Source: Terriglobia bacterium
Lineage (GTDB): Bacteria; Acidobacteriota; Terriglobia; Acidiferrales; UBA7541
Reading direction: 5' to 3'
Assembly: GCA_020073605.1 (NCBI GenBank)
Contig: JAIQEW010000021.1
Span: 1 to 64,000, forward strand
DNA: 64,000 bases
Shown here: positions 27,618 through 36,378 of the stretch, in pieces
Numbering within the stretch: the first letter of the stretch is position 1
How the letters are laid out: each line of letters opens with the position of its first letter
Notes under the pieces: model-generated
Databases searched by the model: none
The model's input: the letters and a program-made list of their open reading frames with translations, nothing else
What the model was told of the DNA's origin: nothing
Translations under genes and position numbers: made by a program

Positions 27618-30191
27618 GTGAGCGAGAGCAAGATGCCGGGAGAAGCCCCAAGACAAGCCTCTGCTGCCTCGGGCGGCGCGGAGCAGGCGAAACAAGATCT
27701 TCGCGGCCACGGCGGCCTGCCGTGGTTCGAGGCACTGCTGCAAGACCTGCGCTTTGGCTTGCGCACGTTGCGCAAGAATCCCGGCTTTACTACCGTCGCC
27801 ATCCTCACCCTCGCCCTCGGCATCGGCGCGACCACGGCAATCTTCACGGTCGTGGACAAGGTACTTTTGCAGCCGCTGGCCTATCGCGAGGCGGACCGCA
27901 TGGTGGTCCTCATGCAGACATTCAGCGGTGGCCAGAGTCCCGTCATTTCAATCCCTAAGTACATGCTGTGGCACGATCAGCCCCGGGTCTTCGAGGAATC
28001 CACGCTCTACGGTTTCCCGGGCACGCTGCGCGTGAATCTCCTCGGAGGCGACCAGCCCGAACAGTTCCAAGCCACGCAAGTGTCGGCGGACTTCTTTTCG
28101 CTGTTTGGCGTTCGGCTGGTGGCAGGCCGCGCGTTCACGGCGGAGGAAGATGCAGCGGGCGGGCTCCCTGTGGTTGTAATCAGCAGCGGACTCTGGCGGA
28201 GCCGATTCGGCGCAAATCCGCACATCGTCGGCAGGACCGTTGATGTGGACGGCACGGCGTATAACGTGATCGGAGTCATGGCGCCACTCTATACTCCCGA
28301 CCTGCCCCTCGGAGACATGTGCTTTCCGTTGCAGGCCGATCCGAACAGCAGCAATCAAGGAAATGATCTTTTCGGTGTCGCGCGGTTGAAGCCGGGAGTC
28401 ACTTTGGCGATGGCCAAAGCCGCCACGCAGGTGGTCGCCGAAGAGTTCCGCAGAAAGTATCCAGCCATGATGGACCCGAAAGGGGGACTCACAGTCGAGA
28501 CCATGCACGAAGTGCGAGTTGCGAATATACGCACCTCCCTGCTGGTCCTGTTGGGAGCCGTTAGCTTCGTGCTTCTTATCGCCTGTGCGAACGTGGCAAG
28601 CCTGATGTTGGCGCGGGCGACTCTGCGAAAACGCGAGATCTCGATTCGGGCCGCACTGGGCGCCGGGCGGGGAAGGATCGTGCGGCAGTTGCTCACGGAG
28701 AGCGTGCTGCTTTCGCTGGTAGGCGGCGCGCTGGGGCTGTATCTCGGCTACTTCGGCGTGCGATTTCTGCTGGGCATCAATCCTGCCAACTTGCCTCGAA
28801 TCGGCGAGCATGCGGAGGCGATTTCCCTCGATTGGCGCGTTCTCGTGTTCACGCTGGCCGTAGCCGTGCTCACCGGCATGCTTGCGGGTCTCATCCCCGC
28901 CATCAAGGCTTCGCGCACAGACCTGGCAACGACCATCAACGAGAGCGGCACCCGCAGCGGTACCGGGCTGCGCGGAAACAAAACACGATCGGTGCTGGTG
29001 GTGACCGAACTTGCCATGGCGATGGTCCTGCTGGTAGGCGCAGCCTTGCTGATGCGCACGTTTCACGACTCGCTTAATGTGAAGCCGGGATTTCAAACCC
29101 ACAACATTCTTACGATGGGCATGGCTCTACGTGGGGCGCGCTTTCAAAAGACGGCCCCCGTCGCAGAGGTCGTGCGCGAAGGGCGGCAGCGGCTGGAGAG
29201 CCTGCCCGGAGTTGAAGCTGCGGCCGCAGCTTGCTGCCTTCCGCTTGAGGGCGGATATGGATTGCCCTTTAACATCGAAGGCCGTCCGCCGACCAACGGC
29301 CCTTTTACGGGTGGCGGATCATGGCGCAGCGTGTCGCCCGAATACTTCGAAGTGCTTCGCATCTCGCTGCTGCGCGGGCGAACGTTCACCGACCGCGACG
29401 ACGGCGCCGCCGAACCCGTCGTGGTGATCAACGAAGCGATGGCCAAGCAATTCTGGCCCAAGGGCGACGAACTCGGCGCGCGCATCACAATCGCGAAGGG
29501 GGTGGGCCCACAATTTGAAGATCCTCCGCGGGAAATCATCGGAGTGGTTGGGGACGTGCGGGACAATGGCCTCAACTACAATCCTCAACCCACGATGTAC
29601 GTGCCGCTTGCCCAGGTGAACGATCGCCTGACGGCGCTTGACGCCACGCTCATACCGATGCAATGGCTTGTTCGCACCCGCGTCGAGCCACACTCTCTCA
29701 CCAACGAAATTGAACGAGAGCTCCGCACCGCGAGCGGAGGGCTTCCGGTCGGCACGGTCCAGTCGATGGACCAGGTGCTCGCCCACTCCATCGCCGGCGA
29801 GCAATTCAACATGACGCTTCTCACGAGTTTCGCGGCCATTGCTCTGTTTTTGGCCGCGATCGGCATCTACGGGATCATGGCCTACTCCGTGCAGCAGAGA
29901 ACGCAGGAGATCGGTATCCGCATGACGCTCGGAGCAAGCCCGCAGGACGTGCGCTGGATGGTTGTGCTGCAGGGCATGATTCTGGCTCTGATTGGCGTTT
30001 CGCTCGGGGTCGCGGGCGGCCTGGCGCTTACGCGGCTGATGCGCAGTTTGCTCTACGGCGTAAAACCATGGGACCCGCTCGCTTTTGTTTTGACAGCCGT
30101 TCTGTTGAGCGCGGTGGCTTTGTTCGCGTGTTACGTTCCGGCCCGGCGGGCCTCCCGCGTCAATCCCATGGTGGCATTGAGATACGAATAG
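27618..30191 (+). CDS. ADOP-type ABC transporter permease 4, shortened N-terminus
   Basis: 857 residues from GTG 27618. From GGLPWFEALLQDLRFGLRTLRKNPGFTTVAILTLALGIGATT onward it is a complete ADOP permease ending RRASRVNPMVALRYE. The usual first ~50 residues are missing or frame-shifted. In-frame codons before the GTG (27540-27617) still encode TFGEVRREHHLADELHGHLQ, the standard N-terminal domain, but no start codon lies between them and the stop of permease 3. An ATG at 27478 opens in another frame and stops at 27561. The membrane part may still be functional. Confidence 0.85.
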   Translation: MSESKMPGEAPRQASAASGGAEQAKQDLRGHGGLPWFEALLQDLRFGLRTLRKNPGFTTVAILTLALGIGATTAIFTVVDKVLLQPLAYREADRMVVLMQTFSGGQSPVISIPKYMLWHDQPRVFEESTLYGFPGTLRVNLLGGDQPEQFQATQVSADFFSLFGVRLVAGRAFTAEEDAAGGLPVVVISSGLWRSRFGANPHIVGRTVDVDGTAYNVIGVMAPLYTPDLPLGDMCFPLQADPNSSNQGNDLFGVARLKPGVTLAMAKAATQVVAEEFRRKYPAMMDPKGGLTVETMHEVRVANIRTSLLVLLGAVSFVLLIACANVASLMLARATLRKREISIRAALGAGRGRIVRQLLTESVLLSLVGGALGLYLGYFGVRFLLGINPANLPRIGEHAEAISLDWRVLVFTLAVAVLTGMLAGLIPAIKASRTDLATTINESGTRSGTGLRGNKTRSVLVVTELAMAMVLLVGAALLMRTFHDSLNVKPGFQTHNILTMGMALRGARFQKTAPVAEVVREGRQRLESLPGVEAAAAACCLPLEGGYGLPFNIEGRPPTNGPFTGGGSWRSVSPEYFEVLRISLLRGRTFTDRDDGAAEPVVVINEAMAKQFWPKGDELGARITIAKGVGPQFEDPPREIIGVVGDVRDNGLNYNPQPTMYVPLAQVNDRLTALDATLIPMQWLVRTRVEPHSLTNEIERELRTASGGLPVGTVQSMDQVLAHSIAGEQFNMTLLTSFAAIALFLAAIGIYGIMAYSVQQRTQEIGIRMTLGASPQDVRWMVVLQGMILALIGVSLGVAGGLALTRLMRSLLYGVKPWDPLAFVLTAVLLSAVALFACYVPARRASRVNPMVALRYE

Positions 30192-30204
30192 CGGAGAAAA
30201 ACGA

Positions 30205-31458
30205 GTGGACATCGCGCGCCCAGAAGACAAAAGACGAAAGAGGATTCGGCGATTGACCTACGCCGGCGCCGGATTGTTGCTCGTCCTGGTGATCACGGCC
30301 GCCCTGGCGCGGCTCAAGCCGGCGGCCCCGAGCGTGGACCGCTCGACAATCTGGACCGACACGGTGAAGCGCGGGCCGATGCTGCGCGAGGTGCGCGGGC
30401 TGGGAACCCTGGTGCCGGAAACTGTCTGGGTGATTCCCGCGGCCACAGACGGCCGCGTCGAAAAACGCTATCTTCTGCCCGGGACGGCAGTAAAGGCGAA
30501 GACCGCCATTCTGGAGCTGAGCAACCCGCAATTGCAGCAAGAGGCTCTCGATGCCGAGTACCAGCTGAAAGGCGCCCAAGCGTCCTACGAGCAGACCAAA
30601 GCGCAACTTCAGAACCAGCTCATGGATAAGCGCACTCTGGCCGCGAGCGTGTCTTCTCAATATCGCACTGCCGAAATGGTCAAACAAACGAAAGAGCAAC
30701 TTCGAGCGAACGGTTTAGCCGCCGAGCTGGACGTGAAGACTGCGGAAGTGCAGGCCGAGGAACTGGCCAAACAAAATGATCTCGCTAAACAGGAGGTCGA
30801 GACCTTTGCAAGCTCCATCACCGCGCAGCTTGCCGTCCAGCAGGCGAACATTGACCAGAAGCGTGCACTTCACGAGTTGAAGAGATCGCAGGTTGCACAG
30901 TTGCACGTTTGCGCGGGCGTGGACGGCATCTTGCAGGAACTCGCTGTCGATGTCGGCCAGCGGGTGGCGCAGGGAGCGCCCTTGGCGAAGGTGTCGCAGC
31001 CGACGGAACTGAAGGCAGCGCTCCAAATCGCGGAGACGCAAGCAAAAGATATCCAGATCGGACAAAAGGCCTCGGTTGACACGCACAACGGCGTGATTCC
31101 GGGTCACGTGATGCGCATCGATCCTTCCGTCTCCAACGGAACGCGCACGGTGGACGTAAAGCTCGATGGCTCGCTGCCGCAAGGCGCTGTTCCGGATTTG
31201 AGCGTCGAGGGCACGATCGAGATTGAACGCCTCGCGGATGTTCTATACGTCGGCCGCCCTGTGCACGGCGATCCCGAAAGCACTGTCGGCCTATTCAAAG
31301 TAGTGGAAGGCGGCAGCGAAGCCGTCCGGGTCCCGGTCGAGCTCGGGCGCGCGTCGGTCAATACCGTGGAGATCCGCAAGGGGCTCCAAATCGGCGACCA
31401 GGTGATTCTCTCGGACATGTCAGCCTCGGACAATTCCGACCGCGTGCAATTGAAGTAG
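30205..31458 (+). CDS. Periplasmic adaptor subunit (HlyD/MacA-like membrane fusion protein)
   Basis: The 417-residue protein has a cytoplasmic basic N-terminus (MDIARPEDKRRKRIRR), one TM helix (LTYAGAGLLLVLVITAALARL), a lipoyl/barrel-sandwich half (GRVEKRYLLPGTAVKAKTAILELSN), a long alpha-hairpin (~110-220, Gln/Glu/Lys rich coiled coil), the second lipoyl half (CAGVDGILQELAVDVGQRVAQGAPLAKV) and a beta-barrel. It would bridge inner-membrane MacB-type complexes to an outer-membrane channel. Start is GTG with GCGGAGAAA upstream, 13 bp after permease 4, so it belongs to the same operon. No TolC homologue is adjacent. Confidence 0.9.
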   Translation: MDIARPEDKRRKRIRRLTYAGAGLLLVLVITAALARLKPAAPSVDRSTIWTDTVKRGPMLREVRGLGTLVPETVWVIPAATDGRVEKRYLLPGTAVKAKTAILELSNPQLQQEALDAEYQLKGAQASYEQTKAQLQNQLMDKRTLAASVSSQYRTAEMVKQTKEQLRANGLAAELDVKTAEVQAEELAKQNDLAKQEVETFASSITAQLAVQQANIDQKRALHELKRSQVAQLHVCAGVDGILQELAVDVGQRVAQGAPLAKVSQPTELKAALQIAETQAKDIQIGQKASVDTHNGVIPGHVMRIDPSVSNGTRTVDVKLDGSLPQGAVPDLSVEGTIEIERLADVLYVGRPVHGDPESTVGLFKVVEGGSEAVRVPVELGRASVNTVEIRKGLQIGDQVILSDMSASDNSDRVQLK

Positions 31459-31499
31459 GCACGGAGATTCGTAAACCGCAGCAATCGAAGGAGTGAAGG

Positions 31500-32213
31500 A
31501 TGAATAGCACAGCACAGCCCCTGATTCGCCTGGAAGGCGTCACGAAAGTGTTTCACGCCGACGAAGTCGAGACGCACGCGCTGAGCGACGTGCACCTCGA
31601 GATCAAGCCCGGCGAGTTCCTCTCGATTGCCGGCCCTTCCGGCTGCGGCAAATCGACCTTGCTCTCCATCCTCGGTTTGCTCGACTCCCCGAGCCAAGGA
31701 AACTACTGGATCCATACCGAAGCGGTGGACAATCTTTCGCTCTCGGATCGCACCCGCATTCGCAACCGCGAGATCGGCTTCGTCTTTCAAGCGTTCAATC
31801 TGATCGGCGACCTCACCGTGTATGAGAACGTCGAATTGCCACTGACGTATCGAAGCATGGGCGCTGCGGAACGGAAGAAGCGGGTGCAGGAAGTGCTCGA
31901 GCGCGTTGACATGGCGCATAGGGCGAAGCACTACCCCTCGCAACTTTCAGGCGGCCAGCAGCAGCGAGTCGCGGTCGCGCGCGCGCTTGTGGGCCAGCCT
32001 TCGATCCTGCTCGCGGACGAGCCCACGGGAAACCTGGATTCAAAAAACAGCGAAGCCGTGATGGGCTTGTTGCGGCAGTTGCACGCGGATGGCGCCACTA
32101 TCTGCATGGTCACCCACGATCCTCGCTACGCTGAAAGCGCGGACCGCGCGATCCATCTTCTCGATGGGCGCATTGTCGAGGAAACGCAAGGCACATCCAC
32201 GGCTAGCGCGTAG
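31500..32213 (+). CDS. ABC transporter ATP-binding protein, MacB/LolD type
   Basis: The 237-residue cytoplasmic ATPase has Walker A GPSGCGKST (45-53), Q-loop VFQAFNL, signature LSGGQQQR (149-156), Walker B with LLADEPTGNLD (170-180) and the His switch VTHD. The LADEPTGNLDS sequence places it in the LolD/MacB/FtsE class that partners FtsX-fold permeases. It is the last gene of the array, with GAAGGAGTGAAGG as ribosome binding site. It provides the only ATPase for four permeases and one adaptor in view. Confidence 0.95.
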   Translation: MNSTAQPLIRLEGVTKVFHADEVETHALSDVHLEIKPGEFLSIAGPSGCGKSTLLSILGLLDSPSQGNYWIHTEAVDNLSLSDRTRIRNREIGFVFQAFNLIGDLTVYENVELPLTYRSMGAAERKKRVQEVLERVDMAHRAKHYPSQLSGGQQQRVAVARALVGQPSILLADEPTGNLDSKNSEAVMGLLRQLHADGATICMVTHDPRYAESADRAIHLLDGRIVEETQGTSTASA

Positions 32214-32274
32214 CTTTTCACTCCCCGATCTGACTCACGCAAACACCGGGAACCAGACTGCAAAGAAGGTGGGC

Positions 32275-32319
32275 GTGCGAGACCCGTGCGTGTGTTAGGG
32301 GGTTAATCGGGTCTCGCAC
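32275..32319. terminator. Long hairpin between convergent operons
   Basis: A perfect 12-bp stem, GTGCGAGACCCG (32275-32286) and CGGGTCTCGCAC (32308-32319), with a 21-nt loop. It sits between the ATPase gene and convergent ridA-like gene. No T-run follows on either strand, so it may be a Rho-type or processing hairpin, not a classic intrinsic terminator. The rest of 32214-32504 shows nothing else. Confidence 0.5.
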
Positions 32320-32504
32320 GATTGGTTAGTGGGTTTCGGTCACGACTCTCCATGGGCACGGCAAATTCCAAACTCGAGGGCTCTAACTTGCTGATTGTGC
32401 GGGGCACAGGCTATGCACGCAAACGGTAGGCAGGTAATTTTTGCACGGGCGGGTTTCAATCTTCCTAGCGCGGGCGCTGAAGACGCAGCCGCGAAGGCAC
32501 CTGC

Positions 32505-32897
32505 CTATCCTTCGGTGACAATCGCCTCGGCCTCGATTTCGACCAGCATGTCCGGGGCGATCAGCCGGCTGACCTCGACCATCGCCGTGGCCGGGCGGAT
32601 CTTTCCGAAGAACTCGCCGTGCGCGCGGCCGATTTTCTCCCAGTCGGCGATCTTCGTCACGAAGATACGCGTGCGCACGACGTCCGCCATGCGCGCGCCG
32701 GCTTTCTCGAGCGCCGATTCGATGTTCCGCAGCGTCTGGACCGTCTGCGCGTAGGGGTCGCCCACGCCGACGATCTTGCCGTCCGCGCCGGTGGCCGTCG
32801 TGCCCGAAACGTGAACGTAAGGGCCGACGCGCACCGCCCGCGAGTATCCGACGATCGGCTCCCAGGGCGTCCCAGATGAAATGTTCTGCCGTTCCAT
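32505..32897 (-). CDS. RidA/YjgF/UK114-family protein lacking the catalytic arginine
   Basis: The 130-residue protein has the chorismate-mutase-like trimer fold of the family ([60 protein letters not shown]). RidA enzymes hydrolyse reactive enamine/imine intermediates from PLP enzymes, using an Arg in the PARS segment. Here the corresponding segment is [12 protein letters not shown], with Thr at that position, as in the Rid subgroups without imine deaminase activity. It is a single gene and ends tail to tail with the permease operon. Function is unknown. Confidence 0.92.
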   Translation of the reverse strand: MERQNISSGTPWEPIVGYSRAVRVGPYVHVSGTTATGADGKIVGVGDPYAQTVQTLRNIESALEKAGARMADVVRTRIFVTKIADWEKIGRAHGEFFGKIRPATAMVEVSRLIAPDMLVEIEAEAIVTEG

Positions 32898-32923
32898 TTA
32901 TTCCTCCCCAGTGCTTGCTTGCA

Positions 32924-33346
32924 TCAAGGATCGAAACGCGCGCGCAGATCGGGCGGCACGATCGGGCACCAGTCTTCCTTTGTGCCGAAAACCCGGTAAC
33001 GAATCCGCGCGACAAAATCATAAGCGAAATCGCGCACTGGCCGGGGAACGACGACCAGTACCGCCGCCAGGCCCTTCCAGCCACCACCCAGCCGGCGCAG
33101 AACATGAAGAAACGCGTCCGAACGCACGAGAAGCGCGCCTTCCTCGGTAAGCACCACGATGCTGTCGGGCAAGCCCGCACGCCGGTCGGGCGGAACCTGC
33201 GCCTGAAATGTCGGCCCTTGCAAGGGAGCAAAGCGAAAAAGCTTCCCCGAGACGTCGTGCCGCAGCACAAACTTCACGGCGCGATGGCATAGAGCGCAGT
33301 GGCCATCGTAGAAGAGGAACTCGGGTTTTGGCGCGACGGGCGGCAC
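32924..33346 (-). CDS. DCC-family thiol-disulfide oxidoreductase (DUF393)
   Basis: The 140-residue protein has the family signature FLFYDGHCALCHRAVKFVLRHD, i.e. Y-D-G-x-C-x-x-C with C17 and C20, then FRFAPLQG and PDSIVVLTEEGALLVRSDAFLHVLRRLGG. It is a thioredoxin-like fold with a presumed redox-active CxxC; substrates are not established. Start is GTG 33346. It reads away from the cystathionine beta-synthase gene and lies 26 bp upstream of the RidA-like gene on the same strand, so the two may be co-transcribed. Confidence 0.88.
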   Translation of the reverse strand: MPPVAPKPEFLFYDGHCALCHRAVKFVLRHDVSGKLFRFAPLQGPTFQAQVPPDRRAGLPDSIVVLTEEGALLVRSDAFLHVLRRLGGGWKGLAAVLVVVPRPVRDFAYDFVARIRYRVFGTKEDWCPIVPPDLRARFDP

Positions 33347-33413
33347 GCTCCGGAAAGCATAGCACGCCCGCGCGATAAGGCTTCCGCTTGCCCCGAAGGC
33401 TTAGCAGCCGGGG

Positions 33414-33476
33414 CGACGATCGATCTCCCAGGCTCGACTAACCGTCGACCTGGGAGCCCTTTCTATCGGATCGTCG
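33414..33476 (+). ncRNA. Highly structured leader element upstream of cystathionine beta-synthase
   Basis: Two nested stems: an outer pairing CGACGATCGAT (33414-33424) with ATCGGATCGTCG (33465-33476), and an inner hairpin CTCCCAGGCTCGAC / GTCGACCTGGGAG (33425-33456) with a TAACC loop; each has one bulged base. A shorter stem GCCCCG/CGGGGC (33390-33414) overlaps the outer stem by one base. It lies about 80 bp before the CBS start. It does not match SAM-I, and only a CAGGCTCG octamer recalls SAH riboswitches. A cis-regulatory RNA is possible but unproven. Confidence 0.4.
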
Positions 33477-33554
33477 GAAACTGCCGCTGGACAGATTTTC
33501 GGGAAGTCTCTAAGCTATTGGAATCAGACGATTTTTCAGGAGATTCGCTCGCCG

Positions 33555-34943
33555 ATGAAGTGCAACAACATCCTCGAAGCCACCGGTCACACTCCCATCA
33601 TCCGGCTGAACCGCATCACCAAGGATGTGCCGGCCGAAGTCTACGTGAAGGCCGACTATCTCAATCCGGGCGGCTCGATGAAGGACCGCATTGCCATCTG
33701 GATGATCGACGAGGCCGAGCGCAAGGGCCTGCTGAGGCCCGGCGGGACGATCGTCGAAGCCACGTCGGGTAACACGGGAATGGGACTCGCGCTGGTCGCG
33801 GCGGTGAGGGGCTACAAGGTCGTCTTCACGATCACGGACAAGCAATCGCGCGAGAAAATCGATCTGCTGAAGGCATTCGGCGCGGAGGTGATCGTTTGCC
33901 CAACGGCGGTCGAGCCGGAGGATCCGCGCAGCTACTATTCGGTGGCCAAGAAGCTGGCGAGAGAGATTCCCAACGCGTACTACACCAACCAATACGAGAA
34001 CCCGGCAAACCCCGAGGCGCACTACCGCACGACCGGTCCCGAAGTCTGGAAAGACACCGAGGGGAAAATCACGCACTTCGTGTGCGGCCTCGGAACGGGC
34101 GGCACGGCCAGCGGCGTGGGGCGATTTCTCAAAGAGCAGAACGCGAAGGTGAAGATCATCGGCGTCGATCCCTACGGCTCGCTCTTTTACGAGTACTGGA
34201 AGACCGGCAACATCGGAAAGGCCCGCACCTACGTGGTGGAAGGAATCGGCGAGGACATTCTGCCGGGAAACATGGATTTCTCGGTGCTGGACGACATCGT
34301 GCAGGTGAACGACGAAGAGTGCTTCCTCTGGGCGCGACGGCTTGCGAAGCGGGAGGGAATTTTCACGGGCGGCTCGGGAGGCGGTTGCGTTTCGGCGGCG
34401 CTCCGTGTGGCCAAGGATTGCAAGAAGGGCGATCTGATCGTCGCGTTCCTGCCCGATACCGGCACGCGATATCTCAGCAAGATCTACAACGACAGTTGGA
34501 TGCGCGAGCTAGGATACGCGGACACTGAGGTGTCCCTCACGGCCGCCGACGTGATTCGCGTGAAGCGGCAGAACGGCAAGACGCGCGACCTGATCACCGT
34601 GGGCCCGAACCGCACCGTGTATCAAGCGCTTCAAACGATGCAGCAGCAGGACATTTCTCAGCTGCCCGTGTTTGAGGACGACCGCTCGGTCGGCACCGTG
34701 TTCGAGGACCAGATTTTGAATCTCGCGCTGCAAGGGAAGGATCTCCGCAAACTGATTGTCCGCGAAGTGATGGGCGCGCCTCTTCCGCAGGTGCCTTCGA
34801 ATGCGCCGGTCGAGCGGGTCACTCACCTGCTGAGCCACGAAAGCCCGGCCGTTTTCGTGGAGATGGAAACAGGCAATCTCGAAGTTCTCACGAAATTCGA
34901 CTTGATGGACACGATCGCCGGGCTGGTCGGCCAGAAGCGCTGA
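33555..34943 (+). CDS. Cystathionine beta-synthase with C-terminal CBS-domain pair
   Basis: PLP enzyme condensing serine and homocysteine (transsulfuration). 462 residues. The fold-type II catalytic domain (~1-320) has the PLP lysine K43 in NPGGSMKDRI, the phosphate/substrate loop EATSGNTGM (69-76), the glycine loop CGLGTGGTASG and the C-terminal SGGGCVSAA segment. Residues ~335-460 form two CBS motifs (DLITVGPNRTVYQALQTMQQQDISQLPVFED; VREVMGAPLPQVP). The N-terminal heme domain of vertebrate CBS is absent. AGGAG lies 12-16 bp upstream of the ATG. O-acetylserine sulfhydrylase is an alternative, but the CBS pair argues for this call. Confidence 0.93.
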   Translation: MKCNNILEATGHTPIIRLNRITKDVPAEVYVKADYLNPGGSMKDRIAIWMIDEAERKGLLRPGGTIVEATSGNTGMGLALVAAVRGYKVVFTITDKQSREKIDLLKAFGAEVIVCPTAVEPEDPRSYYSVAKKLAREIPNAYYTNQYENPANPEAHYRTTGPEVWKDTEGKITHFVCGLGTGGTASGVGRFLKEQNAKVKIIGVDPYGSLFYEYWKTGNIGKARTYVVEGIGEDILPGNMDFSVLDDIVQVNDEECFLWARRLAKREGIFTGGSGGGCVSAALRVAKDCKKGDLIVAFLPDTGTRYLSKIYNDSWMRELGYADTEVSLTAADVIRVKRQNGKTRDLITVGPNRTVYQALQTMQQQDISQLPVFEDDRSVGTVFEDQILNLALQGKDLRKLIVREVMGAPLPQVPSNAPVERVTHLLSHESPAVFVEMETGNLEVLTKFDLMDTIAGLVGQKR

Positions 34944-35046
34944 GCAGGCATTCAGGGACGCCAAATTGCTTCGTAGCCGAAGGATTCTCTGGTAGCATGA
35001 AGTTTCGCGTTCTGCAAAAATCCTCCCAGTCTGGAGCAACGCAAAC

Positions 35047-35238
35047 ATGGCACTCGCATGTGAAATCTGCGGCAAGAAGCCGCGCTACGGCAATACGATC
35101 AGCCACGCCCACAACGTAACGCGGCGCCGCTGGAATCCGAATCTGCGTCGCGTACGGGCCGTCATCAAGGGCGTGCGCAAGCAGGTGCGGGTCTGCACCG
35201 CGTGCATCCGCGCCGGCCGCGTCAAGAAAGCTGCCTGA
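35047..35238 (+). CDS. rpmB: 50S ribosomal protein L28
   Basis: The 63-residue protein [23 protein letters not shown].. is the complete L28. It has the zinc-binding (C+) form, with C5, C8, C50 and C53 as two CxxC pairs. It is transcribed independently of rpmG here. A short leader precedes it after cystathionine beta-synthase, and a SurA/PrsA-like gene follows 29 bp downstream. Confidence 0.96.
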   Translation: MALACEICGKKPRYGNTISHAHNVTRRRWNPNLRRVRAVIKGVRKQVRVCTACIRAGRVKKAA

Positions 35239-35267
35239 AGCGCGTCTTTCGTCGGAAGGAGCCCCCG

Positions 35268-36311
35268 TTGAAGCGAAAAGCCTTGATTCTTGCGGCGCTC
35301 GCCGCCTGCGCGCTTGCGGTCTCCTGCCGGAAAGGCGCGGCGCCCAGTCCGAACGTCTGGGCCACCGTGAACGGCAAGGAAATTCTCCGCGAGGATGTCG
35401 AGAAGATCTTCCACTCGCGCGTGAACGCCGAGGCGCCCGCGCCCTCGCAGGAAGAGGCTCTCTCCCTTCAGCTCAGTATTCTCGACGAGCTGATCAACAG
35501 CGAGATTCTGATCGAGCGCGCCAACAAAATGAACCTGGTGGCGAGCGATGCTGAGGTCGAAGACAAGTTCACCGAGTCGAAAAGCCCCTACACCGAAGAG
35601 GAATTCCAAAAGAAGCTGAAGGATACCGGGCTCTCCGTGGACGATCTGCGGAGCGACATCCGCCGGCAGCTCTCGATTCAGAAGCTGCTGAACCGCGAAG
35701 TAGTCGCCAAGATCTCGATCACCGATCAGAACATCTCCGATTTCTACAATAAGAATCGTTCGCAATTCAACGTGACCGAGCCGCAGTACCACATCGCCCA
35801 AATCGTGATCACGCCGCGGCCCGACCCCACCGTGCACAACCGCAAGAACGACAAGGCCACCAACGAAGCGGAGGCGGGACGCAAGGCGGCGATGCTCGTG
35901 CAGAAGCTGAGCGCCAACGCCGACTTCACGGAGCTGGCCACGGATTATTCCGAGGACTCCAGCGCATCCACCGGCGGGGATCTCGGCTTCGTCCCGGAAT
36001 CGGCGCTCAACCAGTCCGACCCGACGCTGAAGAAGGCCGTGCTGTCACTGAAGGTGGGACAAGTCACTCAGCCGATCCCCTTCAAAGGGGGAGGCTACCG
36101 CATTCTGAAGCTTCTCGCGAAGGAAGCTGCCGGGGAGCGCCAGTTCTCCGATGTTCAGGTGCAGCAGGCCATTCGTGACGCTCTGCGCACGCGCAAGGAA
36201 CAGCTTCTCCGCTCCGCGTATCTGGTCGAAGCGCGGGATGAAGCGCACGTCACGAACTATCTTGCCCGCCAGATTCTGGAATCCGCCGGAAAACTCCCCG
36301 AGGTAAAATGA
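35268..36311 (+). CDS. Peptidylprolyl isomerase lipoprotein (SurA/PrsA-like, rotamase PpiC domain)
   Basis: The 347-residue protein starts at a TTG preceded by GGAAGGA. This gives a lipoprotein signal MKRKALILAALAACALAVSC with lipidated C20; the upstream GTG frame would destroy the signal. A SurA_N-like helical part (~35-160, NVWATVNGKEILREDVEKIF) precedes one parvulin domain (~175-300, YHIAQIVITPRPDP..FTELATDYSEDSSASTGGDLGFVPE). It is probably a periplasmic chaperone assisting outer-membrane protein folding. Confidence 0.9.
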   Translation: MKRKALILAALAACALAVSCRKGAAPSPNVWATVNGKEILREDVEKIFHSRVNAEAPAPSQEEALSLQLSILDELINSEILIERANKMNLVASDAEVEDKFTESKSPYTEEEFQKKLKDTGLSVDDLRSDIRRQLSIQKLLNREVVAKISITDQNISDFYNKNRSQFNVTEPQYHIAQIVITPRPDPTVHNRKNDKATNEAEAGRKAAMLVQKLSANADFTELATDYSEDSSASTGGDLGFVPESALNQSDPTLKKAVLSLKVGQVTQPIPFKGGGYRILKLLAKEAAGERQFSDVQVQQAIRDALRTRKEQLLRSAYLVEARDEAHVTNYLARQILESAGKLPEVK

Positions 36312-36378
36312 GTATTGGGCTCTGTGCCGCCCCGGCGGTGAGTTCGCTCGATTGGCAAGCTTCCGGCAGGCGGCTATC

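Noticed and set aside
33425-33456. SAH riboswitch upstream of cystathionine beta-synthase
   Set aside because: Only a CAGGCTCG octamer matches; the GAGGAGCGCTGC and AACGGCGCTC blocks of the family are absent.
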